Of a stretch of 64,000 nt of DNA, positions 1-10,610 are shown piece after piece. Where the stretch lies: the NCBI GenBank assembly GCA_963556145.1, contig OY744462.1, positions 868,001 through 932,000 on the forward strand, in the 5' to 3' direction. The notes beneath the pieces are model-generated. The model had not been told where the DNA came from. It saw nothing but the letters and a program-made list of their open reading frames with translations, and did no database searches. How positions within the stretch are numbered: the first letter of the stretch is position 1; every line of letters starts with the position of its first letter. This DNA is from Hygrocybe punicea. Its lineage: Eukaryota; Basidiomycota; Agaricomycetes; Agaricales; Hygrophoraceae. Both the position numbers and the translations under genes were made by a program.

Positions 1-273
1 TTCAAGACTGAACCACGCTATCTTGGACCCTTTGAAGTTGTTCAAAGAACTCCCAAAGGGAACTACATATTGAAGGAACTAGATGGAACCGAACATGCTG
101 AACGTTACGCCGCGTTTAGAATCCTGCCATATATTTCTCGGAATCACCCATTCCTTCTAGACCCAATTGATCCAGAAGATTCGGACAATCCCATGGATTC
201 AAGCTCAGACCAAGATTCCCCTATCAAACCCGATTCCATTCATTTGGATAAAAATACATCACACCAGTATTAA
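1..273 (+). CDS. C-terminal end of a Ty3/gypsy-type integrase, cut by the window edge
   Basis: The frame is open from base 1 to the stop at 271-273. It begins with residues resembling the integrase C-terminal domain of Ty3/gypsy Pol: a motif RYLGPFEVVQRTPKGNYIL, then LDGTEHAERYAAFRILPY. In fungal gypsy elements this small beta-barrel domain follows the catalytic core and helps bind DNA. After it comes an acidic, Ser/Asp-rich tail of about 35 residues. Reverse transcriptase and RNase H would lie upstream of the window. I see no convincing LTR directly downstream. Family-level recognition is from the motif only. Confidence 0.65.
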   Translation, partial: FKTEPRYLGPFEVVQRTPKGNYILKELDGTEHAERYAAFRILPYISRNHPFLLDPIDPEDSDNPMDSSSDQDSPIKPDSIHLDKNTSHQY

Positions 274-980
274 TGGAAGAAATAAAATACGATATCGCGC
301 CATGCTTAGTCCAAGAAATAATGAAGAATCGTGTATGGAGATGAGATGTAAAAAGTGACAGACAAACAGTGACCCCACCCAGATCCTAGAAGCCAATCCC
401 AGATATTCCACCCCTGCTACACGCCTAGAGACCAGTGTACCACTCTACGGAAGGACATCCCCCGTTCCCGCCTCCCATCGTTGCCAGCAATGAACGTACA
501 ATTGCTGGAGCTCGGAATTAGAAAAATAACGCAAGACTAGGCCAAGAAATAGTTAATGACAAGAAAAGCGTTTACAAAAGAACGACTCACCACCCTTTTT
601 CGAAAAGGGGCCGTTGTTTTTTTAGGAGAATAAATAATTGGGGCAAGCAGAATTCATAGCCGTGGATAGTTACGATTCCCTGGCAGCAGAATAGCAGGAG
701 AAAAGGAGCTGGCGCTCGAACGCGCAGGACAAAGCTGAGGAAAAAAAAGGGAACGCAAACGTCAGTCTAATATACGCTCCTACCCATCAAACACATGGCA
801 CACATGTGCTCAGCAACCATATGACCAGAAGCCTGGACCGAAATGTGGCGCATCACACATCAGACCCTTAGAATTCCCAAACTGAAAATTTGTTACCAAT
901 TGACAAATCGGGACCCATCAATCATTTACTTAATGTAGACTATGTTGCCGCAGGCACGCAACTAGCCTAAATCAGAACCA
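274..980. other. No gene recognised
   Basis: About 700 bases without a supportable ORF, mixed in composition. It probably includes the decayed 3' end of the gypsy element that ends at 273, but I could not define an LTR boundary or polypurine tract. Confidence 0.4.
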
Positions 981-1628
981 TTGGACCAATATGCCGGTCA
1001 TGCCAAATACATTCATTGCCGAACCTGTTTATTTTTTTGGACACTACAAGTAGTGTTCTACACATTCCTTAATATCATGCCTTCTTCGCTCGATTCTTCA
1101 GATACTTCATTCACTATGCTCTCTCAATTTTCGAATGAAATCACCAGCGCTACCATCAGCCCCTTTCCTATTTCCATTACTAGACGACATCATGTCCACT
1201 TGACGCCCATAACCGTCCCTGATCGAATCTACACACCCGTTCCCCATCCCCGCATTTATCCTACCCAGTATCACCTACATCACACTTATCCCAATCAAGA
1301 AACTGTATATCTCAGCATAGCACTTCTCAACAAGATTCAGAAGCCCCTTCTTCAAGGAGTCAATGTTTGGCTTCTTCGCTATACTCCGCCTAAGCAGATT
1401 ACAATTGGAATGCATGTTACTGGATCTATGGGAGCAGGAGATGTAGAAAGAATTTGGACCATCAGGAATGGTTATGTTATTTTTCTTTGCAGCACGATCT
1501 TCGGAACTCATTTTTTATTAGCCGTCCCTCAATATTGGACTCAAGAAGGTCAGGAGGACAGGACTGTAGGAATCGCTGAGGCTGCAAGGAACTGGCTCGA
1601 TTCTCTACAAGTGCTATTCTGCACTTGA
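981..1628 (+). CDS. Hypothetical ORF, 215 aa, unrecognised
   Basis: This is the only long open frame between the gypsy remnant and the repeats at 2.2 kb. The N-terminal half is Ser/Thr/His/Pro-rich and low in information. The C-terminal half (residues about 110-215) looks more protein-like, with mixed hydrophobic and charged residues (for example VGIAEAARNWLDSLQ). There is no signal peptide, clear membrane segment or motif I recognise. A reverse-strand ORF overlaps it, so the frame may be chance. It could be a remnant of a transposon accessory gene or not a gene at all. Confidence 0.25.
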   Translation: MDQYAGHAKYIHCRTCLFFWTLQVVFYTFLNIMPSSLDSSDTSFTMLSQFSNEITSATISPFPISITRRHHVHLTPITVPDRIYTPVPHPRIYPTQYHLHHTYPNQETVYLSIALLNKIQKPLLQGVNVWLLRYTPPKQITIGMHVTGSMGAGDVERIWTIRNGYVIFLCSTIFGTHFLLAVPQYWTQEGQEDRTVGIAEAARNWLDSLQVLFCT

Positions 1629-2189
1629 TATTTTTTGAAGCACCCCCACGTTCCTTATTTTTTATTTGTTTTTTTTGTATTATCATCAACTCGAATCAAC
1701 GCTCCGCATCCCTCACTGCTCTCTGACTAAGTCCAGAAAGTCAGACAAGAAATGATGTTTATCCTCCCTGTAAACCCTCATCCTCAGAAGCCATCATCAG
1801 CATATGGAATTCACCCCCGCTGTCGCTACTCCCATGTTCACCACAGAATTCTTCCATCACAACAATTTCAATTCGCATTCACCTTCTCATCGGATTTGGA
1901 GGACAAATTTATATTGTTCATTCTGGAGTCCAGAATGGCCCAAGAACACATCCGAAACAATAATAAATGCGCAAGACGCCTTGCATAGACAATCCCACAA
2001 GCATCTTAGTGATGGGAGGAATTGATTTCATTGTTTGAAGAGTAGCAACTGGGGACAGTTGATTTTTCTTGTCTTGTGCGAATGTCATGATCCAAAAAGG
2101 ATTCGGATCAAAACATAGCAATATGCTGTCACTAGTCACCATCCCTACAGCACACATCACATTACAAGGACCATTCATACTGGAATGCT

Positions 2190-2390
2190 CCCATCTGCAT
2201 ATGGAGTAGAAAGGAATACCCTTATCTGCATATAGGACACACAGGAAATCCTTATCTGCACATAGGACATACATGAAACCCTTATCTATACAAGGGACAT
2301 GCAAGGAAACCCTTATCTACAGAAGGGACATGCAAGAAAACCCTTATCTATGCAGAAGAAATGAAGGAATACCCTTATCTTAACTGATAA
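2190..2390. repeat. About six imperfect 30-31 bp tandem repeats carrying CCCTTATCT
   Basis: The unit starts with CCCTTATCT followed by a short variable A-rich part (…gggacatgcaagaaa). Copies begin near 2218, 2249, 2279, 2309, 2339 and 2370 and are diverged. Each carries CTTATC, the reverse complement of GATAAG, the core bound by fungal GATA factors. More CTTATC/GATAAG cores follow to about 2570, including a back-to-back pair. On the minus strand the array reads as a weak 10-residue repeat, probably incidental. Confidence 0.6.
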
Positions 2391-2689
2391 GGCCCCCAAA
2401 ACATCTTATCAGAGGCCAAAGAAGCACAAGAAGCACAGCCACATCCTTATCTCCAATCATAGAGATAACACATGCCACCCATCATTCCCTGATCAAGAAG
2501 CACATCACATTTCATATCAATTGATCAAATACAGCCCAGCCCTGATCTTATCTTTTTCTTAACTGATAAGGATACCCACATGGCATGGCATCAATTGATC
2601 AAGAAGCACAGCCTCAGGAAGATGATTCTAGAAGCATAGCCTGGCACAGCCCTTGCCTTTGATTCACACACCCAAGATTGGACCAGCAA

Positions 2690-3055
2690 CATGACTCACT
2701 CCCATCAAATGTGACTCATTGGTCTATCCATGACAAATTATGACCCTTATGACATACTCATGACCCCCCATGACTCATTATGACCACCCATGACTAATTA
2801 TGACTATTTCTGACTCATTATGCCCCCTCCTTTGATTATAATTCCTATGTGACTCATTAATTGACTCTGTATGAGTCACAAACCCATGCCTTCCTTTCTT
2901 ATGACTCCTTATGAGTCATAACCCCCCCATGCCTTTCATCATTATGACTCCTTATGAGTCATAAACCTATGCCTCTCCCCTATATGACTCCCTATGAGTC
3001 ATATCCTATGCTCTCCATTTCATATACCATTCTATGACTCAGTATGACTCCTGCT
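2690..3055. promoter_or_regulatory. Dense TGACTC/GAGTCA array (Gcn4/AP-1-like motifs)
   Basis: About a dozen copies of TGACTC or its complement lie within 370 bp, several as full TGACTCA. Three blocks near 2899, 2943 and 2981 are near-perfect inverted pairs of the form TATGACTCcttATGAGTCATA with a 3-bp spacer. TGACTCA is the classical site for bZIP proteins of the Gcn4/AP-1 type. The array lies just upstream of a TATA box and downstream of GATA-core repeats, so a promoter or LTR U3 is the likeliest reading. Binding is inferred, not shown. Confidence 0.5.
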
Positions 3056-3065
3056 GTAGAATAGG

Positions 3066-3073
3066 TATATATA
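3066..3073 (+). promoter_or_regulatory. Candidate TATA box
   Basis: TATATATA followed by GAGCCC sits immediately 3' of the TGACTC array. What follows (3100-3810) is a T/C-rich leader-like stretch without a convincing ORF. The downstream target may be the UCH-like fragment at 3945. Confidence 0.35.
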
Positions 3074-3944
3074 GAGCCCAGTTTCTGCTGGAGATGGCTC
3101 AGTCACCTAATCTGACAGGCCCAGTCACAGGACAGTCCCTCTCCCAGATTCTGATTCACCCCTCTGTGTTTGTTTGTATTACTTGTGTAGTAGTACTTCA
3201 AATACCAATTGCAGTTCAAGTCATCATTCATTTGTTTAAGGATATCAATTGCAGTTATATTGATACTCCCTTATTACTCGTTTGATATATTTTCTTTGTG
3301 TTCTGTCACGTAGTACAGTCACATTCATCTTCTTTCAAGTTCTATTGATCATCACCAAAGATATCCCAGTACTTTATTCTGCACTAGTAGCCAATGTGCT
3401 TTTGAAGCTTCGGAATAAAGTCCGATATCTTGATTATCAATTCTACTTGCCTATTGTTCAGTTCATTCATTCTGTACATAGTATTTTGTCACACCTCCCT
3501 TTTGTCTGACAACTACTGTTACACTCGCCCATCGCCCATCATCTATCACCCATCATCCATCATCTATTGCTCAACTCTGTTGTACCTCTGCTCATTGTAT
3601 ACTTGCTACTTGTATACTTGACTGTTGTACACTCGTTCATCTTACACTGTTCATACTTGCTTGAGTTATTATCCGCTTATACTCTCGCATACCTCTTGTC
3701 ACTCAAAGTCTTTACCTTCAGTAGGGAAGACCTCACTGTTCACTCATCCTCTATAAGTCATACATCTGACTTATATTATTGTCAAGTATTTGTTGTATCC
3801 CTCAAAGCTAACCTTTGATAGGATTCACACCACAACCCCACAACCCAACAGGAATAACCCAGAGTTATAGAAGAGCTAAATCCTTGTTCCCAAAGGACAA
3901 CAAGGTAATTTCCCGATCAACGACGCACTCCGGAAACCCTTGGT
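3074..3944 (+). other. Pyrimidine-rich leader-like stretch
   Basis: Long runs of T/C-rich DNA with ATCTATC/CATCCATC-type short repeats near 3535-3570. Several ORFs of 60-80 codons here are hydrophobic low-complexity translations of the pyrimidine bias and are not called genes. It could be an untranslated leader or LTR R/U5 sequence. Confidence 0.35.
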
Positions 3945-4463
3945 GTGGATTTGTTCAAACACTTCCCACGCAAAACAGCGCAGCACTGGCCCACTAAACA
4001 AGTTGATGACAGACTAGGCTATGTGTTACATGCTGATGACACTATTAAACAGTCTACCATGAATTGGGTTGATACATTGTCGCAGAAAACCAATAGAAGA
4101 TGTCCTGATTGCAACAGCAGAATGAATCAAGTTGTATTTTATAATGAAGCACCACACATTCTTGTGCTAGAGTATCCATTGAAAAATATTAAAACCAGTC
4201 ATAGACTAGAATTTGTTTCAGAGACTGGCACAAAGACATTAGAACTTAGAGGCATTGTATATCATGGTCAATATCATTTCACATCACGTATTATTACTGC
4301 ACAGAAACAAGTATGGTATCATGATGGGATGATTACAGGCAACTCTTGTTCCAGAGACACTGACCTTACACAACTTTCAGACCATGATATCAGACACTGT
4401 AAAAATAGAAACCTTGTACTAGCTATTTATGCTCAGAGTCTTTCAAAGGAGCATCCTCCTTGA
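3945..4463 (+). pseudogene. Fragment resembling the C-terminal half of a ubiquitin-specific peptidase (UCH/C19-like)
   Basis: The 172-codon frame contains a Cys pair (RRCPDCNSRM), a beta-rich segment ending in a hydrophobic stretch (PHILVLEYPL), then GIVYHGQYHFTSRII, then VWYHDGM. This resembles the catalytic-His region of C19 peptidases (G-x-YHFTSR-like box) followed by a Trp-Tyr segment. The Cys box and N-terminal half of such an enzyme are absent. A short stretch at its start (near 3978) recurs at 4894, so this is probably a captured or truncated copy. Mushroom genomes hold many such degenerate peptidase-like copies near transposons. The assignment is from motif memory and tentative. Confidence 0.4.
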
Positions 4464-4914
4464 GGTCAAGCACGGCTGTCTTCATGTGTTCATCTGTTGT
4501 GCAACATTCAAGGTTGTGGAGAAGTAGGGTTGAGCAAATGTGAGTTAATTGTCAGCACACTGTTTGGGGGGCAGTTGTGTTTGGCAGTTGACCTGTTGCT
4601 CCCTGAGCAATTTCTTCATGGCTGAGAGTGTTGCATGATGGTGCACCACAGGGGAGATGGCAGGTAGAGAGGAGATTGATGAAGACTCAAGACACTCTAT
4701 GTAATATTGTTTTATGCTAGTTTATATATTGCAGAGGTGGGAGGTGGGCTTATTAGAATAATATGCAATATGCAATATGCAACACATGTTATGTATCTTA
4801 TGCTATATATTACATGCTTTACGCAATTTAAACTTATTGCTTCATTCAGCAAAGAAGTGGGGAGGGGGAAAAAAGAACTCGTTCATGCCATGCGCAGCGC
4901 TGGCCCACTAAACA
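4464..4914. other. No gene recognised
   Basis: Contains short ATGCAATATGCAA-type repeats near 4760-4780. It ends with a second copy of the short direct repeat AGCGCTGGCCCACTAAACAA that also occurs (one mismatch) at about 3980. Confidence 0.4.
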
Positions 4915-6412
4915 AGTCATTGTGAGCCGTGGGGGTTACCCAAAACAAGATGAGTCTGCCCCAAGAACCAGACTAAATGTAAGGAAAGGAAGGAAGACAA
5001 AGTCCGAACCAACAACAAGAACAGTATATATAGTGACTGGTCTTGAGGGGAGGTAAATAGAAATACAACCATGAAGCCACAACATGTCCAACTCTACCAT
5101 GTGTTCACCATGAGGCGTACATGAGGCGTCCTCATGTCAATGTTCTCGCGATCCAACTGGAGGTCCGGGTGTCGTTGAGGATAGAAGAGGTCCGGATGAC
5201 TCGGATGATCTGTCATCGGATCATGTGACATGCAGAATTGCCAATTCGGGGTCTATACTTGCTGTAACAGGCAAGTGCGCAGTTTGGCAAGTGCATTGCA
5301 TGGTCGGGTCGAAGATGGGTATCGTCCAGTGTGGGGTTGGTGATGAGAGTGTCTTGAGGTAGCGTGGATATAGCGGCAAGGTTGGTGTGAAAGAAAACAA
5401 AGGAATGTATGGAAGAAAAACCAACTAAGACAGTGGGCTAGTCGAGGTCAGACATGCGAACAGCATAAGCTGTACCGGATGATGATGTCTGTGTCAATGA
5501 CGTATCGAGGGGTGATGTCTTGTCCTGTGTGTGGAACAACGCGGTCCACCTGATGTCGGTATTTGTCCAAGAAAGGGTATCATTGTAAATGAGTGTGGGA
5601 GGTATCAAGATTATAGATGGAAAAGGGTGGGTCCAGGTTTCGAGTCATGGCATGAGTGACAAGCTGTGGGAACAAGTCGTCGGGTACTGCATTGAAGTGG
5701 TGTCATGCGAACAATATACGATAGGGGTTGATTCACTGTTTGGGAAGTCGTATGGTCTGTGGTCGAAGTCCAAAAGAGTATGCTCCAGCGATGGTCGGAT
5801 TAGAGAGAACAGTGAAATGTCTCATGATCGGGGATTGTTCAGAGTTCGCATGCAGGTGAGGAATGTCGTTGGATCGTCAGGGAGGATAATGGTAGGCACA
5901 GGGTATGAATATGGAAACCAAATATCCAAGAATGGCAATTGTCAATTATATGGTGAGATATTGTTGAGGTGGAAGTTAGAAGTATCAATGGCGGAAGGGT
6001 TTCAGTGCCAATGCCAAAGATAGATCATAACGAAGTAGAAACCAATCAGGAAGGTGATGGCAATGCTGCCAATAACAATTATGGTAATGAGCTGTGTCGG
6101 GAGTACAGCCATTGTGAATTGGTTTGTCGTGGGATGAAGTCAACAATATGTCAGGGCGAGGGAAAAGACAATAGCGGTGATGTTTGTCGGCAAGGAGACT
6201 ATTCGGGTACAACAAGGTCACGTGGGATATGTCCATGGTTGGTCTGGATTGTTCTAGAAGAAGGGACAAAAAGAGAACAAGAATAAGAAAATACAAGGAT
6301 GTCCAAAAGAAGACAAAAGGTAAAGGAAACAAAAAAGGAAGGTGTGGTAAAGTGGAATCGTCATGGTGGGGCAGCGGAGTCGGAATCGGAGTTGCGGAGT
6401 TGCAAAACGTTG
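4915..6412 (-). mobile_element. Decayed, truncated LTR (copy A) of the non-autonomous LTR element at 32200-38377
   Basis: On the minus strand this stretch follows the LTRs at 32200-33827 and 36750-38377 almost end to end, with many substitutions. About 115 bp of the LTR 3' end is missing (the alignment stops at 4915). The 5' end near 6400-6412 is blurred. A TATA-like element ACTATATATACTG is visible in the minus orientation at about 5025-5037. No matching second LTR or internal region lies nearby, so it is a solo or truncated LTR and clearly older than the 32-38 kb copies. Confidence 0.85.
6002..6112 (-). pseudogene. Broken copy of the LTR-encoded small membrane ORF
   Basis: It begins MAVLPTQLI and keeps the hydrophobic span of the 56-codon ORF at 32501-32671, but stops after 36 codons. 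Two codons that are CGG and CGA (Arg) in the young copies are TGG (Trp) and TGA (stop) here. Both are C-to-T changes at CpG sites, consistent with deamination of methylated cytosine in an old silenced copy. Confidence 0.75.
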
Positions 6413-7060
6413 TAGAGGCTCCGGGCCGTCTGGACCCGAATCCTCTTCATATCCCACTTCGTCCCCGTCCATTCTCATTCATGTATCGTCGATTCTGCCC
6501 AATTCTGGTTCTCTCCGTCGATTCTGCTCCGGATTCTGCCTCCGGAATCGTTCCTACTCAGGATGCAATGTCTCTAATGACCCGGAATCAGTACGTATAT
6601 AGTTACATATGATATATCTTCATTTCCCGTTACTTAGTACATAGCACCATTCCTCCTATATTCCGCTCCACTCCACTCCTATCAGTTACAGCCTTCGGTT
6701 GTAGTACACAGTTACTACAGCACAGGATCACTCCCAGTAGTATAAAAGATGTACCCTTATACTACAACCATATCATCATATTACACCATCATCATCATCA
6801 CATTGCATCCTATATTACATCCCTTCTGTTCTATTTCTTAGTCCTCACTTTGTATCGTCTCCATACTAGTCTTCGTACTCCACTCCCTTCACTTCCCCTC
6901 TGATCCAGAACCCTGGATTCGGGTTGGATTGACTAGACACATAGAAAGACTTTACTCCTCTGATCACTTCTTAGCTGATCACCACTTTCGTAGATTCCCA
7001 TCTGGGTCTACAACCGAACTTGCCGTCACAACGTAACACTCGCACATATTCTATTTTAGT
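6413..7060 (+). other. LTR-like segment with TATAAAA, identity uncertain
   Basis: No gene. The stretch has a TATA-type sequence (GTATAAAAGATG near 6740), pyrimidine-rich DNA with CATCATCAT repeats near 6787, and a terminal-looking CAACGTAACA near 7029-7038. These features resemble a Ty3/gypsy LTR in plus orientation, but I found no matching 5' end or target duplication. Confidence 0.3.
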
Positions 7061-7166
7061 CAATTGTGGGGGATGATCTATAGCAGGAGTACAATCAGGA
7101 TGGATAGTATTGGTCCGAACTTGACAGTCATGTTTGAATGTGCAACCAGTCTGAGTCGTAATGGTT

Positions 7167-7503
7167 GGCCCAGGATATATCCTGACTCAATAAGCCTAGA
7201 CCATCTCAGTTGAGCCAGGATATATCCTGACATCACCAGCCAAGACCATCTCAGTTGGCCCATAATATATCCTGGAAACACCAGCCTGAATCATCCCAGT
7301 TAGGCCAGGATATAGCCTGGCAGCACCAGCCTGGACCATCTCAGTTGGCCAAGGATATATCCTGGGAACATCAGCCTGAACCATCCAAGTTGGGCCAGGA
7401 TATATCCTGAGAAATTCAGCCTGAACCATGTCAGTTGGGCCAGGATATATTCTGTGAACATCAGCCTGAACCATCCCAGTTGGGCCAGGATATATCTCAG
7501 GCT
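7167..7503. repeat. Eight-copy 45-bp tandem array, each unit with the palindrome AGGATATATCCT
   Basis: Units start GGCCAGGATATATCCTG near 7167, 7213, 7258, 7303, 7348, 7393, 7437 and 7482, a 45-46 bp period. The rest of the unit is close to CATCAGCCTGAACCATCCC plus AGTTG. The central 12-bp palindrome is perfect in most copies and altered in a few. On the minus strand the array is an open frame of 15-residue repeats (…MVQADVPRIYPGPTE…). Units differ by scattered substitutions, which suggests an old array. Confidence 0.85.
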
Positions 7504-8462
7504 GATTCAGCTATCCCCAAGTCATTTGGGTGATCTCATTTTCAGGGATACCAAGTGAGTTGGTAATATCTTGCTGAATCTGGTGCTGATTCATTGCTCA
7601 GTTGTTTGCGTAAGCTGTGAGGTCGTCGACCCATACAAGTATGATGGAAAAGTTTTCACCTTCCTGACAATAGTATGCGCAGTAGTTGGTCCACAATCTT
7701 GTATAATGAAATTCCTTCATCGTGTTATCGAAATCCGTGTTCCATACATTTCCAGTGATACGCACTTACCCACGCTGACCACCAAATCAACGAATCGAAC
7801 AGGTTCTAGCTATCCTTCAAAAATGAGCCCAACATGTTGTGACTTTGCGATGGCTTGCAGCCACTCATGCGACCTCTCGATCGTATCGTGAACATCTCCG
7901 ACGAAGTTGCAGACCAAGAAAGAAAACCTTTGAATCAGATCGAGTCCTGGACTCTCGCATAATTGTTTGCCTTTCATACAGCAATGCCCCATTTCATCTT
8001 AGATAGACTAACTTGTTTAGAACACTTATTCCCTTTCTCCCACCAGACTCCTTTGTTCTTCCTTTGTTACAAGACCATCTTCATCCTCCTTTCATGACCA
8101 TTTTTAGCCATGTTTTCATGTGATTCATACATATTCCTTTCTTTCGACCCCTATTAGAGTAACTTTCTTTCTTTCCATGACTTTTTACTTCTCCTCCGAT
8201 CTCTGACTGTTGACATATAAAATAGCTATGTAGATTACACTTAATGATCAGAGAGCGCATCCTTCCCCCCTTTCCACTTCATTATATCTCCCTCGAAAAT
8301 CATCACGATGTTACTTTCTTCGAGCCTAACCATCGCCGGCTTTAGTTCAAAACCTCGACCTTCTATCGTTGTCGCGACTTTAATCGCTAAGTTGCACTAT
8401 CAATTGCAATCATTGCGATACTTGTAGAAGCTAAATACTTCACTTACTCGTAATTGCACCAG
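7504..8462. other. No gene recognised
   Basis: Short ORFs on both strands (7571-7891 plus, 7810-7992 minus) have no motif I recognise. The minus strand from about 7990 down to 7570 may be a decayed protein-coding stretch with frame breaks, but I cannot name it. Confidence 0.35.
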
Positions 8463-9086
8463 TCATAGAGTGTTGTTTGTCCTGCACAGCACCTCGACTA
8501 GCGTATCACCAGCTTGCCTGAGACCATATATAGGGCGTATGAGGCGGCAAACCTGTCCGGTTCCGTCCTCAAATTCCGCCGGCTGCTTCATGTACAGCTC
8601 CTCCTTCACCCATCCGTTAAGGTATGTGCCTTTGATATCCATCTGCTGGATATCCCAATCCTTGACTGCAAAATATGTAAGCAATGTCCATAACGTCTCG
8701 AACCGCATCACAGGAGCGAATGTTCCAGTTTCACTGAAATCCACTCTGGGCTTCTGTGAGAACCCCTAGGCTACTAACCGGGCCTTGTGCCTAGCGATTG
8801 CGCCCATCTCATCGTGTTTCCAGTGGAAAACCCACTTGCTTCCGATGGCTTCCCGCCCCTCTGGTAAGTCTATGAGTTTCCAAACACCCATTTCTCGTAG
8901 CTGATCAAATTCCTCTTTTATTGCTACCTTCCAGTTCTCCCAATCTACGGCTTCCCTGGCTTCCTTTAAATCCCATGGGTCCTTGTTGGTGAGACTGCTA
9001 TCCTGCTGCATTGCACTCAAGAATGCGTATGCTATGGTTGTTTCCACGCCGACTTTTTCCTTTCCTTTCACTGTGGATGATTCCAT
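8463..9086 (-). pseudogene. copia reverse transcriptase, N-terminal half
   Basis: Two adjoining frames carry the start of copia RT: EAVDWENWKVAIKEEFDQL, then WKLIDLPEGREAIGSKWVF with KARLVA, then DWDIQQMDIKGTYLNG, EELYMKQPAEFEDG and IYGLRQAG. MDIKGTYLNG is the first catalytic-Asp block of copia RT (usual form V-D-V-K-x-A-Y/F-L-N-G). The second catalytic block (Y-V-D-D) and RNase H are absent because the element ends here. A stop near 8765 splits the frame. Confidence 0.85.
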
Positions 9087-9155
9087 TGGTCTCCATACAT
9101 CAAGCGGTTCGTGTATCTCACATTGTGCCAGTTGTGCACATGGGTTGTTTAACTG

Positions 9156-9419
9156 TCAGTAGTCGCAGTTGACTCCTCGGGTTGCTCTTGGTGGGTATGT
9201 TATTTTGTTTTCCGGTCTGCGAATGGCCCTTTCTGGTGCTGTTACAGTGGGTTCTGGTGATTCCATTGCGGGTTCCAGTGGTTCCGGAGTTTGCGAGTCA
9301 TCGGATTCACTCTGCTCCCCCTCGAATTGCAAACCTGGTAAGTCAGATACAATCCGGACTTCCTGCAATGCCCCATCCTCATGAAATGCAACATTCTGTG
9401 ACGTCTTAACAGTCCACAT
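9156..9419 (-). pseudogene. copia Pol linker between integrase and RT
   Basis: A frame rich in Pro, Glu and Ser with an Arg/Pro-rich end (…RRPENKITYPPRATRGVN), typical of the linker after the copia integrase. It starts with WTVKTSQNVAFHEDG, which resembles the usual integrase C-terminal …R-D-V-x-F-D/H-E motif. Confidence 0.6.
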
Positions 9420-9632
9420 TGCGGCATCGTAGTATCAGATAGCCTTCTGTGACTCCACAAATCCTATGAACTTCATCTTAGCTGATCGCTGTGCCAGCTT
9501 TGATCTCTTTCCACCTTGATATAAGACCCAAACATCGCATCTGAACTCCCAGAAATGCAATACGTCTGGCTTCTTGCCAGTCCAGGCTTCATGCGGAGTC
9601 ATTCTGTCTAGAGCCTTGGTGGGGGATCAGTT

Positions 9633-10313
9633 TCAAATGTATGCTGCATGTGCAATGGCTTCCAGCCAAAGGAATGCGGGCAGGTTTTTAGCGATCAACA
9701 TCATGCGGGCTAACTCCAGTAATGTGTGATTAAATCTTTCCTCCGTTCTGTGTTGCGAGGGTGAGTAAGGGGCCATTGTTTCGATGACAATTCCCTTCTC
9801 CGCTGCCCATCTCTCGACTTCCTTGTTGACGAGTTCCTTTCTGTTATCGAACCACAAACATTTAGGGTTTCGATCGAACTTCTTCTTGATCATGTTAATG
9901 TAAGCCTTGATGCATTCTGTCACCTGGCTTTTCCATTTCATGAATAAAGTGGTTATGGTGCATGTCGCGTCGTCCATGAATGAGATATAGTATCTCGATC
10001 CTCCCATAGACTCTACGTGTGCTGGGCCCCAGACGTTGCTCAAAGTCCATTCTCCGGCAACTTTGGATCGTCCATCGGCCTCTTTCAGAAATGGCTGGAT
10101 GGCTTGCTTTGCCTGAATGCAAGCCTCACAGGTTTGGGAAGGGACACTCCCTTCATCGATTTCTAGACCTGTGACTAACCCCTTTCTCTGCAGGGTCTCA
10201 AGTCCGCTCATTCTGATGTGTCCATACAGGCAGTGCCATTTGTCCCAAGACATTTTCTTTGGCATGGCTACGTTTGCCTTTTCCAGCATGCAGGATTGCG
10301 CTTGGGCATTCAA
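9633..10313 (-). pseudogene. copia integrase with altered catalytic residues
   Basis: A 226-codon frame with the zinc-binding start (WHCLYGHIRMSGLETL … CEACIQAKQ) and core of copia integrase. The core D-D-E residues normally sit in motifs like SDVWGP, SDNGGEF and P-Q-x-N-x-x-x-E-R. Here they read SNVWGPA (first Asp replaced by Asn), WFDNRKEL and PSQHRTEERFN. The first catalytic Asp is therefore lost. The downstream glutamate is present. Inactive by inspection. Confidence 0.85.
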
Positions 10314-10610
10314 ACGGTCTAGTCATCCATCTTTCTGGCCTGTTCTGACAAGTTTATTCTCCTTCATATAGAGCCTGCATATTCTGTTGTGGAAGTTAAC
10401 CCATCCACCACTTTCATCAAATTGGCTCAGCGATAGTAGCGAGTTCCATGACTCCGGTACATGTAGTATGTCTTGTAGCTGGTGTTGTACATCCTTTCTG
10501 TCCACTGTGAAGTGTAAGACGATGGTTCCGCGACCAAGAGCTTGAGCGGCTACCTTTCCTAGTCCTTGAATGGTAGCTTTGTCCAGAGTTTTGTACATGA
10601 TAAATGCATT

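Noticed and set aside
7167..7503. Possible CRISPR-like array (45-bp period)
   Set aside because: Units are contiguous tandem repeats without unique spacers, and the genome is fungal.
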